Source: Nitrospira sp.
GTDB taxonomy: Bacteria; Nitrospirota; Nitrospiria; Nitrospirales; Nitrospiraceae
DNA: 64,000 nt
Reading direction: 5' to 3'
NCBI GenBank assembly: GCA_036984305.1
Contig: BQWY01000001.1
Location: 2,811,501-2,875,500, forward strand
Below are positions 55,890 to 64,000 of this stretch, in pieces. Below the pieces are notes generated by a model. The model was not told the origin of the DNA and ran no database searches. It saw nothing but the letters and a program-made list of their open reading frames with translations. A program made the translations under genes and the position numbers. Each line of letters opens with the position of its first letter. Within the stretch, counting starts at the first letter, position 1.

Positions 55890-56069
55890 TCAGGTTGCCG
55901 CACCGGTCCGATGGACCCACGCTTCCAAATCTCGACGCACGAATCGCCAGTGCTTCCCGATCTTGGAGGCTGGGAGCTGGCCGAGCCGCGCCAACTTGTA
56001 AACGGTGGACTTCGGGACGCGTAGCAACCGCGCCACCTCAGGAACGGTCAAAATATCGCCTTCAATCAT
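55890..56069 (-). CDS. small helix-turn-helix protein (excisionase/BldC-type)
   Basis: A 59-residue protein. It is one winged MerR/excisionase-type HTH: EGDILTVPEVARLLRVPKS, then TVYKLARLGQLPASKIGKHW, then FVRRDLEAWV. This is the DNA-binding domain family 17 type. ATG 56069 has no strong ribosome site. The stop is about 160 nt before the motA start on the same strand. Excisionase-like proteins of this size are often transcriptional regulators, so control of motAB or a neighbour is possible. No integrase is nearby. Confidence 0.8.
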   Translation of the reverse strand: MIEGDILTVPEVARLLRVPKSTVYKLARLGQLPASKIGKHWRFVRRDLEAWVHRTGAAT

Positions 56070-56236
56070 AAGCCCTGTACCCGGCGCTGTCGGTTATTGT
56101 CGTCACGCTCTCGTTTTTGATCACTGCTGATATCGGCAACCGCGGGGAAAACTTGAACGGGCCAGTGGAGATCCGCTGGCCGTCCGCGTATCGGTCACCT
56201 GAGCCCGCGTGAAGGACCCAGATCAAGACACGAAGG

Positions 56237-56833
56237 CTACCGGTCTCCGTCACGATGCTGTGTGCGGAGACGTTCGGCCTGCAGATTGAGGATATGGCGG
56301 ATGAGATGATCTTGATCATCCGCACGAAGGTCGGAAAAAGACACAGCCAAGAGGTATCGGCCCGCAGGGTGTTCTTCGATGTCGCTCACTCGGACTACTT
56401 CCGCCATGGTATGAATGGGCAAAAAGGGCGGTAGGATCAATTTCACATCCAGGATATCTCCCACCTCAAAGGTCTGAGAGGATGGAAAGTTCATACCGGT
56501 CGCACTAATGTTCACATCGGTCATACGCGGCACAGCCAGCCCACGGGGTGCCAGGCTGGTGAGCGCTCCTAATATCACGCCCAAAGCCCAGTCCATTTTG
56601 AGCACCCACGGTACGAGAGCGGACTGTGGATCATTTTGTCCCGTGCGAGCGACAAGTTCCTGAGCGGGCTTTGCCAAGAACTCCTGAATCGACCTCAAGG
56701 CTTCCGAATCAACCATGCTTGCCATTATGGGCTCGGAATCGCCGTGACGCCGAAATTCGAGCGGAAGACGGTCATCAATTCGCAGCCACTCCCGACGCTC
56801 CGCCTCGGTTTTGGCCTTGGTCTGGACAGGCAT
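56237..56833 (-). CDS. PilZ domain protein in flagellar block
   Basis: A 198-residue protein. The PilZ domain has the Arg motif at the start (RREWLRIDDRLPLEF) and VNISATGMNF as the second c-di-GMP-binding part, with the barrel completed by LAVSFSDLRADDQDHL. An insert at about residues 40-100 (residues such as LVARTGQNDPQSALV and DWALGVILGAL) separates the two halves, which is unusual for a small PilZ protein. It lies between fliT and the HTH gene and may link c-di-GMP to motility. Confidence 0.85.
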   Translation of the reverse strand: MPVQTKAKTEAERREWLRIDDRLPLEFRRHGDSEPIMASMVDSEALRSIQEFLAKPAQELVARTGQNDPQSALVPWVLKMDWALGVILGALTSLAPRGLAVPRMTDVNISATGMNFPSSQTFEVGDILDVKLILPPFLPIHTMAEVVRVSDIEEHPAGRYLLAVSFSDLRADDQDHLIRHILNLQAERLRTQHRDGDR

Positions 56834-56847
56834 GTTCGTACCACTAA

Positions 56848-57186
56848 TTAAGTCTGCCGATCGACTCGTTTGCCGATTGGAACGGTCTCGTGGATCGTAT
56901 TAGAGAGCGTCTTCCATCGCTTCTGTGCAGCACGGGCCTCTGCCAGGGCATGCCCAGTGGCAGCCTGTGCGGCATTCACTTGTTCCATAACCCTTGCGTC
57001 CAAAGCGAGGAGCGCGTGTGCGAGGTTCGCCGAGACATGTTTGTGATGCAACCGACTGGCGCGGGCCTCATAGCAGGCCTGGACCCGGTCCCACTGTCCT
57101 CGTTCTGCAGCGTCGAGTGCCTCAACGGTAAGCCGGCTGATCCCTTCCCTGTCGTGTTCACCTTCCCTATCGCGCAGCGTCGGCAT
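56848..57186 (-). CDS. fliT: FliT-like flagellar chaperone
   Basis: A 112-residue mainly helical protein (LTVEALDAAERGQWDRVQA, then HALAEARAAQKRWKTLSNT). Size, helical pattern and place right after fliS fit FliT, the chaperone for the filament cap FliD. The start ATG 57186 overlaps the end of fliS by 20 bp. The longer frame from 57372 is noise inside fliS. Sequence identity to known FliT is too low to be sure. Confidence 0.65.
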   Translation of the reverse strand: MPTLRDREGEHDREGISRLTVEALDAAERGQWDRVQACYEARASRLHHKHVSANLAHALLALDARVMEQVNAAQAATGHALAEARAAQKRWKTLSNTIHETVPIGKRVDRQT

Positions 57187-57562
57187 AGGCTTCGCTCCCT
57201 CGAACGGCCACAGTCTGCCACGCTTCACGGAGCGTCGTGAGACATTTGATGGGGCCGTCCAGCTTGTCGTGCCGATGATGCAAATTGGCTTGCAGCAACT
57301 CTGCCAGCACATAGTCGTACAGCCGTCGCAGTGACACGGCAATCTCGCCTCCTCGCTCCATATCCAGCACATTGGAGAGTTCCGTCACGACGTTTACGGC
57401 GCGGTGCAAGAATCTCGCTTTGTCAGCTTGGTTGTTCCGGACGATCGCCTCACGGGCCAATTGCATCGCCTGAATGGCCCCGTCATAGAGCACGACGACC
57501 AGCTGGACTCCAGAGGATGTGAGAATGTGAGTCTGCTGATACTGTTGAATCCCGTTACGCAT
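57167..57562 (-). CDS. fliS: flagellin export chaperone FliS
   Basis: A 131-residue helical chaperone. Marks are NGIQQYQQTHILTSSGVQLV, LYDGAIQAMQLAREAI and GGEIAVSLRRLYDYVLAELL. It binds the C-terminus of flagellin and prevents early polymerisation. AAGGAAGG lies 5 nt before the ATG. It is 14 bp after fliD on the same strand and overlaps fliT, so the three form one unit. Confidence 0.93.
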   Translation of the reverse strand: MRNGIQQYQQTHILTSSGVQLVVVLYDGAIQAMQLAREAIVRNNQADKARFLHRAVNVVTELSNVLDMERGGEIAVSLRRLYDYVLAELLQANLHHRHDKLDGPIKCLTTLREAWQTVAVRGSEAYADAAR

Positions 57563-57576
57563 GGTCGCCTTCCTTG

Positions 57577-58974
57577 TTAGGCTGCATTGACTCGAGAACG
57601 CAAGAAGTCAGATTGCGATTGGAGTTGCCGAAGAAGTCCATCCAGGGACGCATATTGAGCCCGAAGTCGTGCTTCATACGCACTGAGGGCGTCTTCCTTG
57701 CGTTGAATGTCGGTGTCCAACCTGTCGATTTGGGTTGTGAGACCATTTTTTCTTGTAGTCACGGCTCCGCTCTCAAGATCGTCAAGCTTATCAACTGCCT
57801 GCAAAACACGCTGCGCCACTCCGCTTGCAGTGCCTTGGTTGGCCAGAAGCGCCCTGACCGCGCTATAGTTCTCGGATAGAGCCGAATCCAATTTTGCATC
57901 CTCCAGCGTGATAGTCCCATCACGCTCGGTCTTGAATCCAATTTCTCCCACCGTGCCGTATACGGAGGAGCCTGCCAACTGATCGGACAGTGACCGGCGC
58001 AAGCCGGACACGACAGTCCGAACGGTAGATTCAGCAAAAAAAGTTCCGCCTTGTTTGGTCGCCGTATCATACGTGTTATGGGAGGTAATGAAGTTCACGA
58101 CCTCGTTATACGCCGTCACTAATTTTTTGATATTGTCCTTCACCTGAGCAGTATCGAGTGAAACCGTTACTGTGGCGAATTGTCCTACGGCCGTCGTCTG
58201 CTTGAGATTCAATACGACACCAGGAATGGCGTCGGTAATCGTATTACTGTCGCGCTGAATCGTGAGTTGAGTTTGGGCCGGATCACCCAAGACTACGGTA
58301 GCGTCTTGGGCCAGCTGCAGCGTGTCGAATCCCCCGGCCCCGGACCCATTTAGAAAGTCTAGGTCCGTCGAATCGGCCGTTATCGTGATGGTGCGATCAG
58401 CGCCAGTACTCGACGCCGTGAGCAAAAGCCTATAGGCTGGCGTCGCTGAAGTGCCGGTATTCACAATTGACGCGGTGGCACCACTCCCAAGGTCGTTGAT
58501 TTGGTCACGCAAATCCTCAAGTGTCGCTGTGTCGCTCAGTGTGACCGTCTGAATGGCACTCGTTCCGACTCGGAAGGAAAACGTCGCTCCTGCTCCGCTG
58601 ACGATATCACTCGTCGTGGCAGTAACCGTCTTCGTCGCCTTACTGGCAATTTGATGTGCGGTGGCCAACCGTGTGACTTGGACGAGATACGTTCCTGGGG
58701 TCGCCGTCGACGAGGCACTCACTCCCAGCACCGACTCGTCGCTGACCGTGGCGGCTGTGCGGTCAAAGAAGGATGGTAATCGCAGCGCATCGGTCGCCGA
58801 CTGCAGCGCCACCAGCTTGCCGCCCAACGTGCCATAATCGGTCAGCTTGGTCTGGAGATTGCTTTTCTTTGACTGCAGTGCATCGATAGGCAATTGTTGG
58901 ACTTTGACCAACTGATCCACGACCTGGCCAAAGTCCACACCATTGCCGAGCCCACCAAAACTGATGGTCGCCAT
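57577..58974 (-). CDS. fliD: flagellar hook-associated protein 2 (filament cap) FliD
   Basis: A 465-residue cap protein. N-terminal marks are FGGLGNGVDFGQVVDQLVKV and LQSKKSNLQTKLTDYGTLGG. FliD_N domain covers 8-105 and FliD_C the last 230, with VTAYNEVVNFITSHN and a coiled coil at the end (QIDRLDTDIQRKEDALSAYE). The middle contains Ser/Thr/Ala-rich beta repeats exposed on the cap. GAGGGGG lies before the ATG. Confidence 0.93.
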   Translation of the reverse strand: MATISFGGLGNGVDFGQVVDQLVKVQQLPIDALQSKKSNLQTKLTDYGTLGGKLVALQSATDALRLPSFFDRTAATVSDESVLGVSASSTATPGTYLVQVTRLATAHQIASKATKTVTATTSDIVSGAGATFSFRVGTSAIQTVTLSDTATLEDLRDQINDLGSGATASIVNTGTSATPAYRLLLTASSTGADRTITITADSTDLDFLNGSGAGGFDTLQLAQDATVVLGDPAQTQLTIQRDSNTITDAIPGVVLNLKQTTAVGQFATVTVSLDTAQVKDNIKKLVTAYNEVVNFITSHNTYDTATKQGGTFFAESTVRTVVSGLRRSLSDQLAGSSVYGTVGEIGFKTERDGTITLEDAKLDSALSENYSAVRALLANQGTASGVAQRVLQAVDKLDDLESGAVTTRKNGLTTQIDRLDTDIQRKEDALSAYEARLRAQYASLDGLLRQLQSQSDFLRSRVNAA

Positions 58975-59002
58975 ATCCCCCTCGCTTCACTCTCGATGCC
59001 CG

Positions 59003-59356
59003 CTATACGTGCTTGCTCAGTAGCGTCCCGGAGGCCTCCTCCAGCACCTTGGCCAATCGTATTTGCTCCTCCGCTGGAATCTGCCGAATGACATCGCCCG
59101 TGTTGCCATCCAATATCTTCATCACCACTTCGTTCAGCTCCTGATCAACCTCGTAATGCAACTCATTGCCATTGAGTTGGATACCCTTGCCCGGACTACC
59201 CTCCGCCGACGTTGTCCGTCCTTCGACGGAAGCTGACGCCGCAGTGGTATCTTGACTCGGCTCAGCGACCTGTTCCTTCGGCTGACGTGGCTTGCCATCC
59301 TCTGCGCGCCCGCCGGCTGCCAGAAAGGCCCCGTGCCCGGTGACGTCACGGATCAT
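59003..59356 (-). CDS. flaG: FlaG family flagellar protein
   Basis: A 117-residue protein. The C-terminal half (LHYEVDQELNEVVMKILDG, then GDVIRQIPAEEQIRLAKVLE) is the FlaG domain. The N-terminal half is Gly/Ser/Thr-rich and looks disordered. FlaG is linked to filament length control. AAGGAGG lies 7 nt before the ATG. It lies between flagellin and fliD. Confidence 0.9.
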   Translation of the reverse strand: MIRDVTGHGAFLAAGGRAEDGKPRQPKEQVAEPSQDTTAASASVEGRTTSAEGSPGKGIQLNGNELHYEVDQELNEVVMKILDGNTGDVIRQIPAEEQIRLAKVLEEASGTLLSKHV

Positions 59357-59390
59357 GGTGGCCTCCTTTCAACGTGTCCGGTCACCCGAT

Positions 59391-59415
59391 CCCTCTCCTC
59401 AGGATGAGGAGAGGG
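59391..59415. terminator. intercistronic hairpin between flagellin and flaG
   Basis: A perfect 11-bp stem, CCCTCTCCTCA against TGAGGAGAGGG, with a 3-nt loop, 23 nt past the flagellin stop. There is no T-run on the minus strand, so it is more likely a partial terminator or mRNA stabiliser that raises flagellin message over the genes downstream. Confidence 0.6.
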
Positions 59416-59437
59416 CGGATGACTGGACGTCGCCGAG

Positions 59438-60262
59438 CTATCGCAATAATGCCAGTGCCGACTGCGGCAACGAATTGGCTTGTGCCAAGATCGCCACACC
59501 GGACTGGACGAGAATCTGATTCTTGGTGAATACGGACGTTTCGTAGGCGATGTCCGCATCGCGAATGCGCGATTCGGCCGCCGAGAAGTTCTCACTCGTC
59601 ACACCAAGATTTGCAATAGCTGCCTCGAACCTGGCCTGAATGGACCCGTACTCGGCTCGGGCTGTCGCCACCGCACTGATGGCGCTGTCGATGTTCGCCA
59701 AGGCGCTTTGCGCGTTGGCCGAGGTTGAGATGTTCACGCCGCTAAGCGACAGGTCGGTGGTCGTGAGATCGTTGAGATCCAACGTGAGGGCATTGCCGTT
59801 GCCGCTCTTGAACCCCACGAACACATTGAAGCTATTGCTGGCACCGCTCAACAATGGATTCCCGTTGAACTCGGTCACCGTTGCGATCCGGTCGATTTCC
59901 GAACGCAGGGCTACAAACTCCTGATCAAGGTATGACCGCTCGGTCGTGCCGACTGTGCCGCTGCCGGCTTGCGTCGCTAACTCGCGCAAACGCGACAGCA
60001 GATTGCCGATGGCTTCTGCCGCGCCGTCAGCAACTTGTGTCAAGCTGATCCCGTCGCCCGCGTTCCGCGACGCCTGATTAATGCTGCGGATCTGCGCGCG
60101 CAATGTTTCAGACACGGCCAACCCGGCCGCATCGTCTGCCGCCCGAGTGATTCGCAGGCCTGACGACAACCGCTCAACCGACTTGGTCAGCTGAGAGTTG
60201 GTCGTATTCAAATTCCGCTGGGCTGCCAACGACGCAATGTTTGTGTTAATGACTAATCCCAT
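59438..60262 (-). CDS. fliC: flagellin, short type
   Basis: A 274-residue flagellin consisting almost only of the conserved D0/D1 core. The N-terminus has GLVINTNIASLAAQRNLNTT and LSSGLRITRAADDAAGLAVS. The C-terminus has SRIRDADIAYETS and NQILVQSGVAILAQANSLPQ. The variable D2/D3 region is nearly absent. AGGAGG lies 8 nt before ATG 60262; a GTG two codons earlier is less well placed. It is preceded by a sigma-28-like promoter and two glycosyltransferase genes lie upstream. Confidence 0.95.
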   Translation of the reverse strand: MGLVINTNIASLAAQRNLNTTNSQLTKSVERLSSGLRITRAADDAAGLAVSETLRAQIRSINQASRNAGDGISLTQVADGAAEAIGNLLSRLRELATQAGSGTVGTTERSYLDQEFVALRSEIDRIATVTEFNGNPLLSGASNSFNVFVGFKSGNGNALTLDLNDLTTTDLSLSGVNISTSANAQSALANIDSAISAVATARAEYGSIQARFEAAIANLGVTSENFSAAESRIRDADIAYETSVFTKNQILVQSGVAILAQANSLPQSALALLR

Positions 60263-60398
60263 GGACACTTCCTCCTGACATCCTGAAGCCGTCTTGACTG
60301 AGAATCGTCAGCATCCGTGCCAACGATCTGGCAGCTGTCATGAAGCTCCGGGCCACGCGTAACCCTGCTCTTTCGACCCCGCCAATCACGTTACTCCG

Positions 60399-60425
60399 TT
60401 ATCGGTACTTCGGATACGGACTTGA
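60399..60425 (-). promoter_or_regulatory. sigma-28 (FliA)-like promoter of flagellin
   Basis: On the minus strand, TCAAGTCC (60425-60418), an 11-nt spacer and ACCGATAA (60406-60399). The enterobacterial consensus is TAAAGTTT-N11-GCCGATAA, so the -10 box matches 7 of 8 and the spacer is exact. The transcript would begin near 60392, with a leader of about 130 nt before the flagellin ATG. Confidence 0.6.
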
Positions 60426-60471
60426 GCGGCATCCGTCGAGACTTCGCACCTCGTGCGGACAGCAATCACCA

Positions 60472-61017
60472 CTAACGAGCACCAACAGAGGCATCCGGCA
60501 GCGGCAAGCGAGGCAAAATCTCATACTGCAACAGGTCGGCAATCCGAACGAGGTCCCGCTGACTCCTCGCGCACAGCAGTTCCTCTATCCAGGGAAGCAC
60601 GTCTTGCCCGGCCGTATCACCGTCCTCGGCGCTGACTAGCGTTCCTTCCACAAAGTCCGCCATTTGTCCTAGCCACCCATCAAGCCTCCTGGCATCATGT
60701 TGACCAGCGCGCGCCTCAGCGAGTAGCTGGTCGCCTTCATTGCGCAACTGCCTGCCAAGTCGCTGAGCCGTCGCGCGCACACCGGAATAGACGACCGTCA
60801 AGGGCTGCGAGGTGGCCCGGACGGAACCGACTTCGCTCAGTGGCTTACACAGATAGAGAGGTTGTAGCTCGCGATCCGTTATAACCCGGTCACCGACATA
60901 CAGTGACGTCACAAGGTGTTGTCGCGCCGACGCACGTTCGCTAAGATCGGCTAGCACCTCCATCAAACTCGCGTCATCCGACACCTGCCAGCGTTCATCG
61001 TTGAGGGCTACATGCAT
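60472..61017 (-). CDS. unknown protein between flagellin and glycosyltransferase genes
   Basis: A 181-residue soluble protein that I do not recognise. The N-terminal half looks like a small alpha/beta domain (HVALNDERWQVSDDASLMEV and HLVTSLYVGDRVITDRELQP). The C-terminal half is helical (AQRLGRQLRNEGDQLLAEAR, then WIEELLCARSQRDLVRIADL). AAAGGAG lies 8 nt before the ATG. It starts 51 bp after the GT9 stop on the same strand, so it is probably co-transcribed. A flagellum-related role is inferred from position only. Confidence 0.65.
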   Translation of the reverse strand: MHVALNDERWQVSDDASLMEVLADLSERASARQHLVTSLYVGDRVITDRELQPLYLCKPLSEVGSVRATSQPLTVVYSGVRATAQRLGRQLRNEGDQLLAEARAGQHDARRLDGWLGQMADFVEGTLVSAEDGDTAGQDVLPWIEELLCARSQRDLVRIADLLQYEILPRLPLPDASVGAR

Positions 61018-61068
61018 GGCACCACTCCTTTCGTTGTCCAGACCATGATCCTGACGGCGTCTCCGCCG

Positions 61069-62733
61069 TTAGGCATGACATGCCGGTCGCGGTTCGGTCG
61101 CCCCCGCTGAGGGCGTAGCACCCTGGCGAGTACATAACGCTGCGTGCACCCGTTGCACGCGCCTGATCCATCGCAGGAAGGCCTGCCCGCGAGCACGCGC
61201 CATGGCGGCAATCGTTAGGCCTTCGTCACACGCCAACTCTCGTCGTAACGCGACCGCCAGCGGACCAAACGCCGGGGAGGCTTCCGTCACATGGCCGATG
61301 CGCCGCTGCACCTCGGTCAACGAACGATGTAACTCCTGCAAATCCGTTGCGCGGAGGCGCACTTGCGTAGCGGCCCGGTTCAGATCTGCGACGCGCGCAG
61401 AGATTAGACCAATGAGCGGTTCGAGATGGCGGTACATTTCCTCCACGTGGCTGCGGTCCGGCGGGCACTCTTGTCCCGCACCTGTCTGCATTGGTTGTCC
61501 AACGAGCTCTGCGTACCAGTACCGTCGCCACCAGGCACCGTACCATTCATTGAACGCATCAATCCGACCGGCGCGCTGGCGGAATCGAACGAGCCCGTCC
61601 TCATCGATTTCGGACTGAAACAACTTGACGCCGCTCACGAGCTGCGGCAATTCTCCCCGTCCCAGGACATGCGCAACCAATTCGGCGAGTTCATCGACAT
61701 CAACGCGATCTTTGCACGCGTGATGTAAACATACGCGATCGAATCCGCAAGGCGCACATTCCAAGTCCGGCTGGACGACCCAATGCCCATGGCCATAGGG
61801 ACCAGTTTCACGAAAGTCGACATGACCGACCGAAAGATCGATGACGGGCGTGCCGACCGCCACTGCAATGTGCATGGGACCCGTATCGTTCGTCAGCAGT
61901 AGGCGGGCACGTGCGAGCAACGCAATCAGTTGGGGCAACGGCGTGCGATCGACGAAATCCAGGATCGCCGCCGTCCCTCCTGCCCGGCGGTACTCGGCCA
62001 ACGATTCGAGAACTGCCGCACGTTCGGCCTGCGTGCCAATCAATACGAATCCAATGGACGCTCTTCTGCTCAGTTTCGCCATGGTCTGCCCGAACGAAGC
62101 TGGGCGCCACGCCTTGATGGCCTCGCTAGCACCGATTTGGACAGCCACCCAGCCGTCCGCGGGACGATTGCCCCCAAGACATCCATCCACCCAGCGGCGG
62201 GCATTCTCGGTTACCCTGAGCGACAGCGGTGCATGGGGGCCTGGGCCACTACCGCCAAGGGCGTAGAGGTCCACAAGGTTAAACCGATTGAAACGTCGAT
62301 AGTGATGCAAATCGGTGAAATAGGACAACCATGGATCGCGGATGGAGGTGGAGCCATCCGGCGCGCTCACGACACCACGGATATCCGGGACCTGTAGATA
62401 CTTAGCCAGCAATCCGCTCCGTCGCGTAAAGGTCAAGTTGATGAGGCGGTCGTACCCAGCCTTCGTCAGCGGAGTCGCCCACCGCTTCACGGCCCTGTAC
62501 AATTCCACGACATCGCGGCTCATTGCACGGCAATCGTTGACTAAACGATCGAAATCATATGGATGGACGGTGCGGATACCAGGCAGGAGTCTTGCCGTAC
62601 TTTCGAACTGCCGATCGACGACAACATCGATCTCGACGTCGGGCCATTCATATCGGAGACGCGCCAGGAGAGTCCCCATTTGAATCAGATCGCCCATGCG
62701 GGTCACATTGAGGATGAGGACCTGCCGTCTCAT
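61069..62733 (-). CDS. glycosyltransferase family 9 (heptosyltransferase-like) protein with C-terminal extension
   Basis: A 554-residue protein. The GT9/heptosyltransferase marks are NVTRMGDLIQMGTLLARLR at the start, VQIGASEAIKAWRP in the middle, LLTNDTGPMHIAVAVG and a Cys group CAPCGFDRVCLHHAC near residue 340. The last 170 residues are a helical extension with Arg/Leu-rich repeats (ARVADLNRAATQVRLRATDL). It overlaps the upstream glycosyltransferase stop by 4 bp. It is likely to glycosylate flagellin or a surface polymer. Confidence 0.88.
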   Translation of the reverse strand: MRRQVLILNVTRMGDLIQMGTLLARLRYEWPDVEIDVVVDRQFESTARLLPGIRTVHPYDFDRLVNDCRAMSRDVVELYRAVKRWATPLTKAGYDRLINLTFTRRSGLLAKYLQVPDIRGVVSAPDGSTSIRDPWLSYFTDLHHYRRFNRFNLVDLYALGGSGPGPHAPLSLRVTENARRWVDGCLGGNRPADGWVAVQIGASEAIKAWRPASFGQTMAKLSRRASIGFVLIGTQAERAAVLESLAEYRRAGGTAAILDFVDRTPLPQLIALLARARLLLTNDTGPMHIAVAVGTPVIDLSVGHVDFRETGPYGHGHWVVQPDLECAPCGFDRVCLHHACKDRVDVDELAELVAHVLGRGELPQLVSGVKLFQSEIDEDGLVRFRQRAGRIDAFNEWYGAWWRRYWYAELVGQPMQTGAGQECPPDRSHVEEMYRHLEPLIGLISARVADLNRAATQVRLRATDLQELHRSLTEVQRRIGHVTEASPAFGPLAVALRRELACDEGLTIAAMARARGQAFLRWIRRVQRVHAALCTRQGATPSAGATEPRPACHA

Positions 62734-64000
62734 GCCACGTCCCGTGTTTCGATTCGATATTCGTCCATCATCAGAATCAGCAACTCGGCCTGTGTCAATT
62801 GCGCGGTCGGCCCTTTTCGCCGAATCTCGGCAGCTACATCCTTCAACTCAACTCGATCTTTGGATTGGGAAGCGCGGAGCAACGGAGTAAGTTCTGGGCA
62901 GTCCCCCGCCCGCTTCACCAACTGTTCTGCTTCCCGCGCACCACGGAGGAGCGCCCCGACTCGGTCAGGCTGGCTGAGCCCGATTTCGCTCAGCATCTGT
63001 CTGACCCGATGGACGTAGGTGTGATCAGCGAGCACCCTGGAGCGTGCAGCTTGAATCATTGCCGTCCGATCATGCACGTTTTCTAACCATCGGCGGATGG
63101 CCGCGGGCAATTCTGCCGGCGCCGCGACGGTTGCGACCTCGTGCGGCCGAAACAACTCTGGCAACAGCGCGCGCGCATCCACCAGTTGGAACGCTCCGCA
63201 GGCAGCCAACTCGAACGTTCGTGGATTCACAAAATCACCGTCTGGGTCGAAGCCGCGGCCGGTATACGAATGCACATTCAAATTGATCGTGCTCGCGAGG
63301 AATACCTTGAGGCAGGTGTCGGTATCGATCCGCGCCCCGTTGCGCTGCACGACCTGTCGGAGCGCATCTGCGCCGTCCCATTCGTTGCCCCATAACTTGA
63401 ACGACCATCGATCAGACAGTAACTCCGGCAGAAGTTCGCGACGATTGGCATAGCCCGCTCCGACGAATGAGACGTCGGATCCGAATTCAGTCTGTTCGGC
63501 AACGGTGAGTGGCACAGGACGATGCACCGTTGGGTCCGCTGCCATTGGCAGGTACGAAACCTGCCGGCCCCCCGCGGCTTTGAGGGCATTGATACAGGCT
63601 CCCCGCTGAATCACAAACCAGTAGTCGTACCCTCCCGCCACCTGTTGCCAATACGTCAGATGGCGATAGTTTTCCACGAACCACATCGCGGTCACAAAAT
63701 GCTTCTTTCTGAGTTGCTGCAAGGCGCCCAGAGAGAGTGGCGCCTGCGCCAGCGCCAAGACCACATCGGGTGGGTTTTCGGCAATCCGGGCCATCGAAAG
63801 CTGCCCCAACAGCTCCCCAAAGCTGCCCTGAAGAATTTGGGTATGACGTCTCGACTGAAGCCGACCCATTGCCTCATAGCTCGAGTGATGAGGAGAATGA
63901 TCCACCCAGGTCACTTGATGGCCGAGTGACTTGAGCGCCGAGACCACATAGCCAGCTATGGGTAACGAACCACCGTAAATCGGCCCGATCACCGCCACAT
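62730..64000 (-). CDS. CgeB-like glycosyltransferase, N-terminus beyond the window
   Basis: At least 422 residues; the right edge of the window cuts the N-terminus, and the GTG at 63998 is not necessarily the start. It reads VAVIGPIYGGSLPIAGYVV, then ALKSLGHQVTWVDHSPH, VLALAQAPLSLGAL, VTAMWFVENYRHLTYW, SDVSFVGAGYANRRELL and NPRTFELAACGAFQLVDAR, the pattern of CgeB/glycosyl transferase group 1-type proteins of spore coats and flagellin-glycan islands. It overlaps the GT9 start by 4 bp, so the two are coupled. With the flagellin nearby, flagellin glycosylation is the likely purpose. Confidence 0.85.
   Translation of the reverse strand, partial: VAVIGPIYGGSLPIAGYVVSALKSLGHQVTWVDHSPHHSSYEAMGRLQSRRHTQILQGSFGELLGQLSMARIAENPPDVVLALAQAPLSLGALQQLRKKHFVTAMWFVENYRHLTYWQQVAGGYDYWFVIQRGACINALKAAGGRQVSYLPMAADPTVHRPVPLTVAEQTEFGSDVSFVGAGYANRRELLPELLSDRWSFKLWGNEWDGADALRQVVQRNGARIDTDTCLKVFLASTINLNVHSYTGRGFDPDGDFVNPRTFELAACGAFQLVDARALLPELFRPHEVATVAAPAELPAAIRRWLENVHDRTAMIQAARSRVLADHTYVHRVRQMLSEIGLSQPDRVGALLRGAREAEQLVKRAGDCPELTPLLRASQSKDRVELKDVAAEIRRKGPTAQLTQAELLILMMDEYRIETRDVA

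Noticed and set aside
57187-57372. N-terminal extension of the FliT-like frame
   Set aside because: It is out of frame within fliS and Cys/Trp-rich; ATG 57186 gives the normal size.
60307-60323. Sigma-54 promoter for flagellin
   Set aside because: The -24 half TTGGCACG is good, but the -12 half reads CTGAC without the needed GC, and a better sigma-28 site lies upstream.
1-64000. CRISPR arrays, tRNA/rRNA genes, insertion sequences, integrases
   Set aside because: I looked for spaced direct repeats, tRNA-like cloverleaf ends and transposase motifs on both strands and saw none.

Overview
The window looks like a piece of a Nitrospira-type (Nitrospirota) chromosome. This is inferred from gene content, because no rRNA or tRNA gene is visible. 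The main clues are a cytochrome bd-like oxidase without a CydB partner, a PCP_red-domain protein, a very large multicopper oxidase with periplasmic cupredoxin-like proteins, a block for molybdenum-cofactor, Tat and multihaem cytochrome functions, and a glycosylated-flagellum locus. The DNA is GC-rich, coding is dense, and strong Shine-Dalgarno sites (AGGAGG type) mark many starts.

Region 1 (1-15.1 kb, all minus). One compact run holds an O-methyltransferase, a DUF420 membrane protein, a PCP_red protein, a membrane protein, the bd-like oxidase, a DUF3047 exported protein and the start of a small membrane protein. Upstream lies a copper/periplasmic block: the giant multicopper oxidase (MCO), two cupredoxin plus carboxypeptidase-regulatory-like proteins and a HEAT-repeat protein. 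Two strong hairpin terminators divide it.

Region 2 (15.4-33.5 kb, mostly plus). This holds a KimA-like APC transporter, an exported PKD-like protein, an HExxH-type putative peptide hydroxylase with a small zinc-ribbon gene, an RqcH/NFACT protein and a GAF-AAA+-Fis regulator with an altered GAFTGA loop. Next comes a gene-poor 0.8-kb gap, then a translationally coupled DevBCA/TolC-like exporter operon, a 2OG-Fe(II) oxygenase, an orphan Tat-exported solute-binding protein and a PilZ protein.

Region 3 (33.6-48.4 kb, minus). TatC, Mrp, MoeA, MobB, a hexahaem NapC/NirT-like cytochrome and an ABC-2 exporter lie in one run. This fits maturation and export of a molybdenum/Fe-S periplasmic enzyme. Upstream are a DegP-like protease, a LuxR-type response regulator, and an NtrC-type regulator next to a 1339-residue multi-PAS histidine kinase.

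Region 4 (48.6-53.6 kb, minus). This is a small, apparently undescribed biosynthetic cassette: a cytochrome P450, a ketosynthase whose usual first catalytic His is Cys, a nitroreductase-fold flavoenzyme and a LuxR-type regulator. An 18-bp lux-box-like dyad lies just upstream of the first biosynthetic gene. I consider this cassette and the MCO, read here as a fused three-unit protein, the two most novel items.

Region 5 (54.1-64 kb, minus). This is a motility block: MotAB, a small HTH protein, PilZ, FliT-like, FliS, FliD, FlaG and a short flagellin with a sigma-28-like promoter. A hypothetical protein and two glycosyltransferases, probably for flagellin or surface glycosylation, follow.
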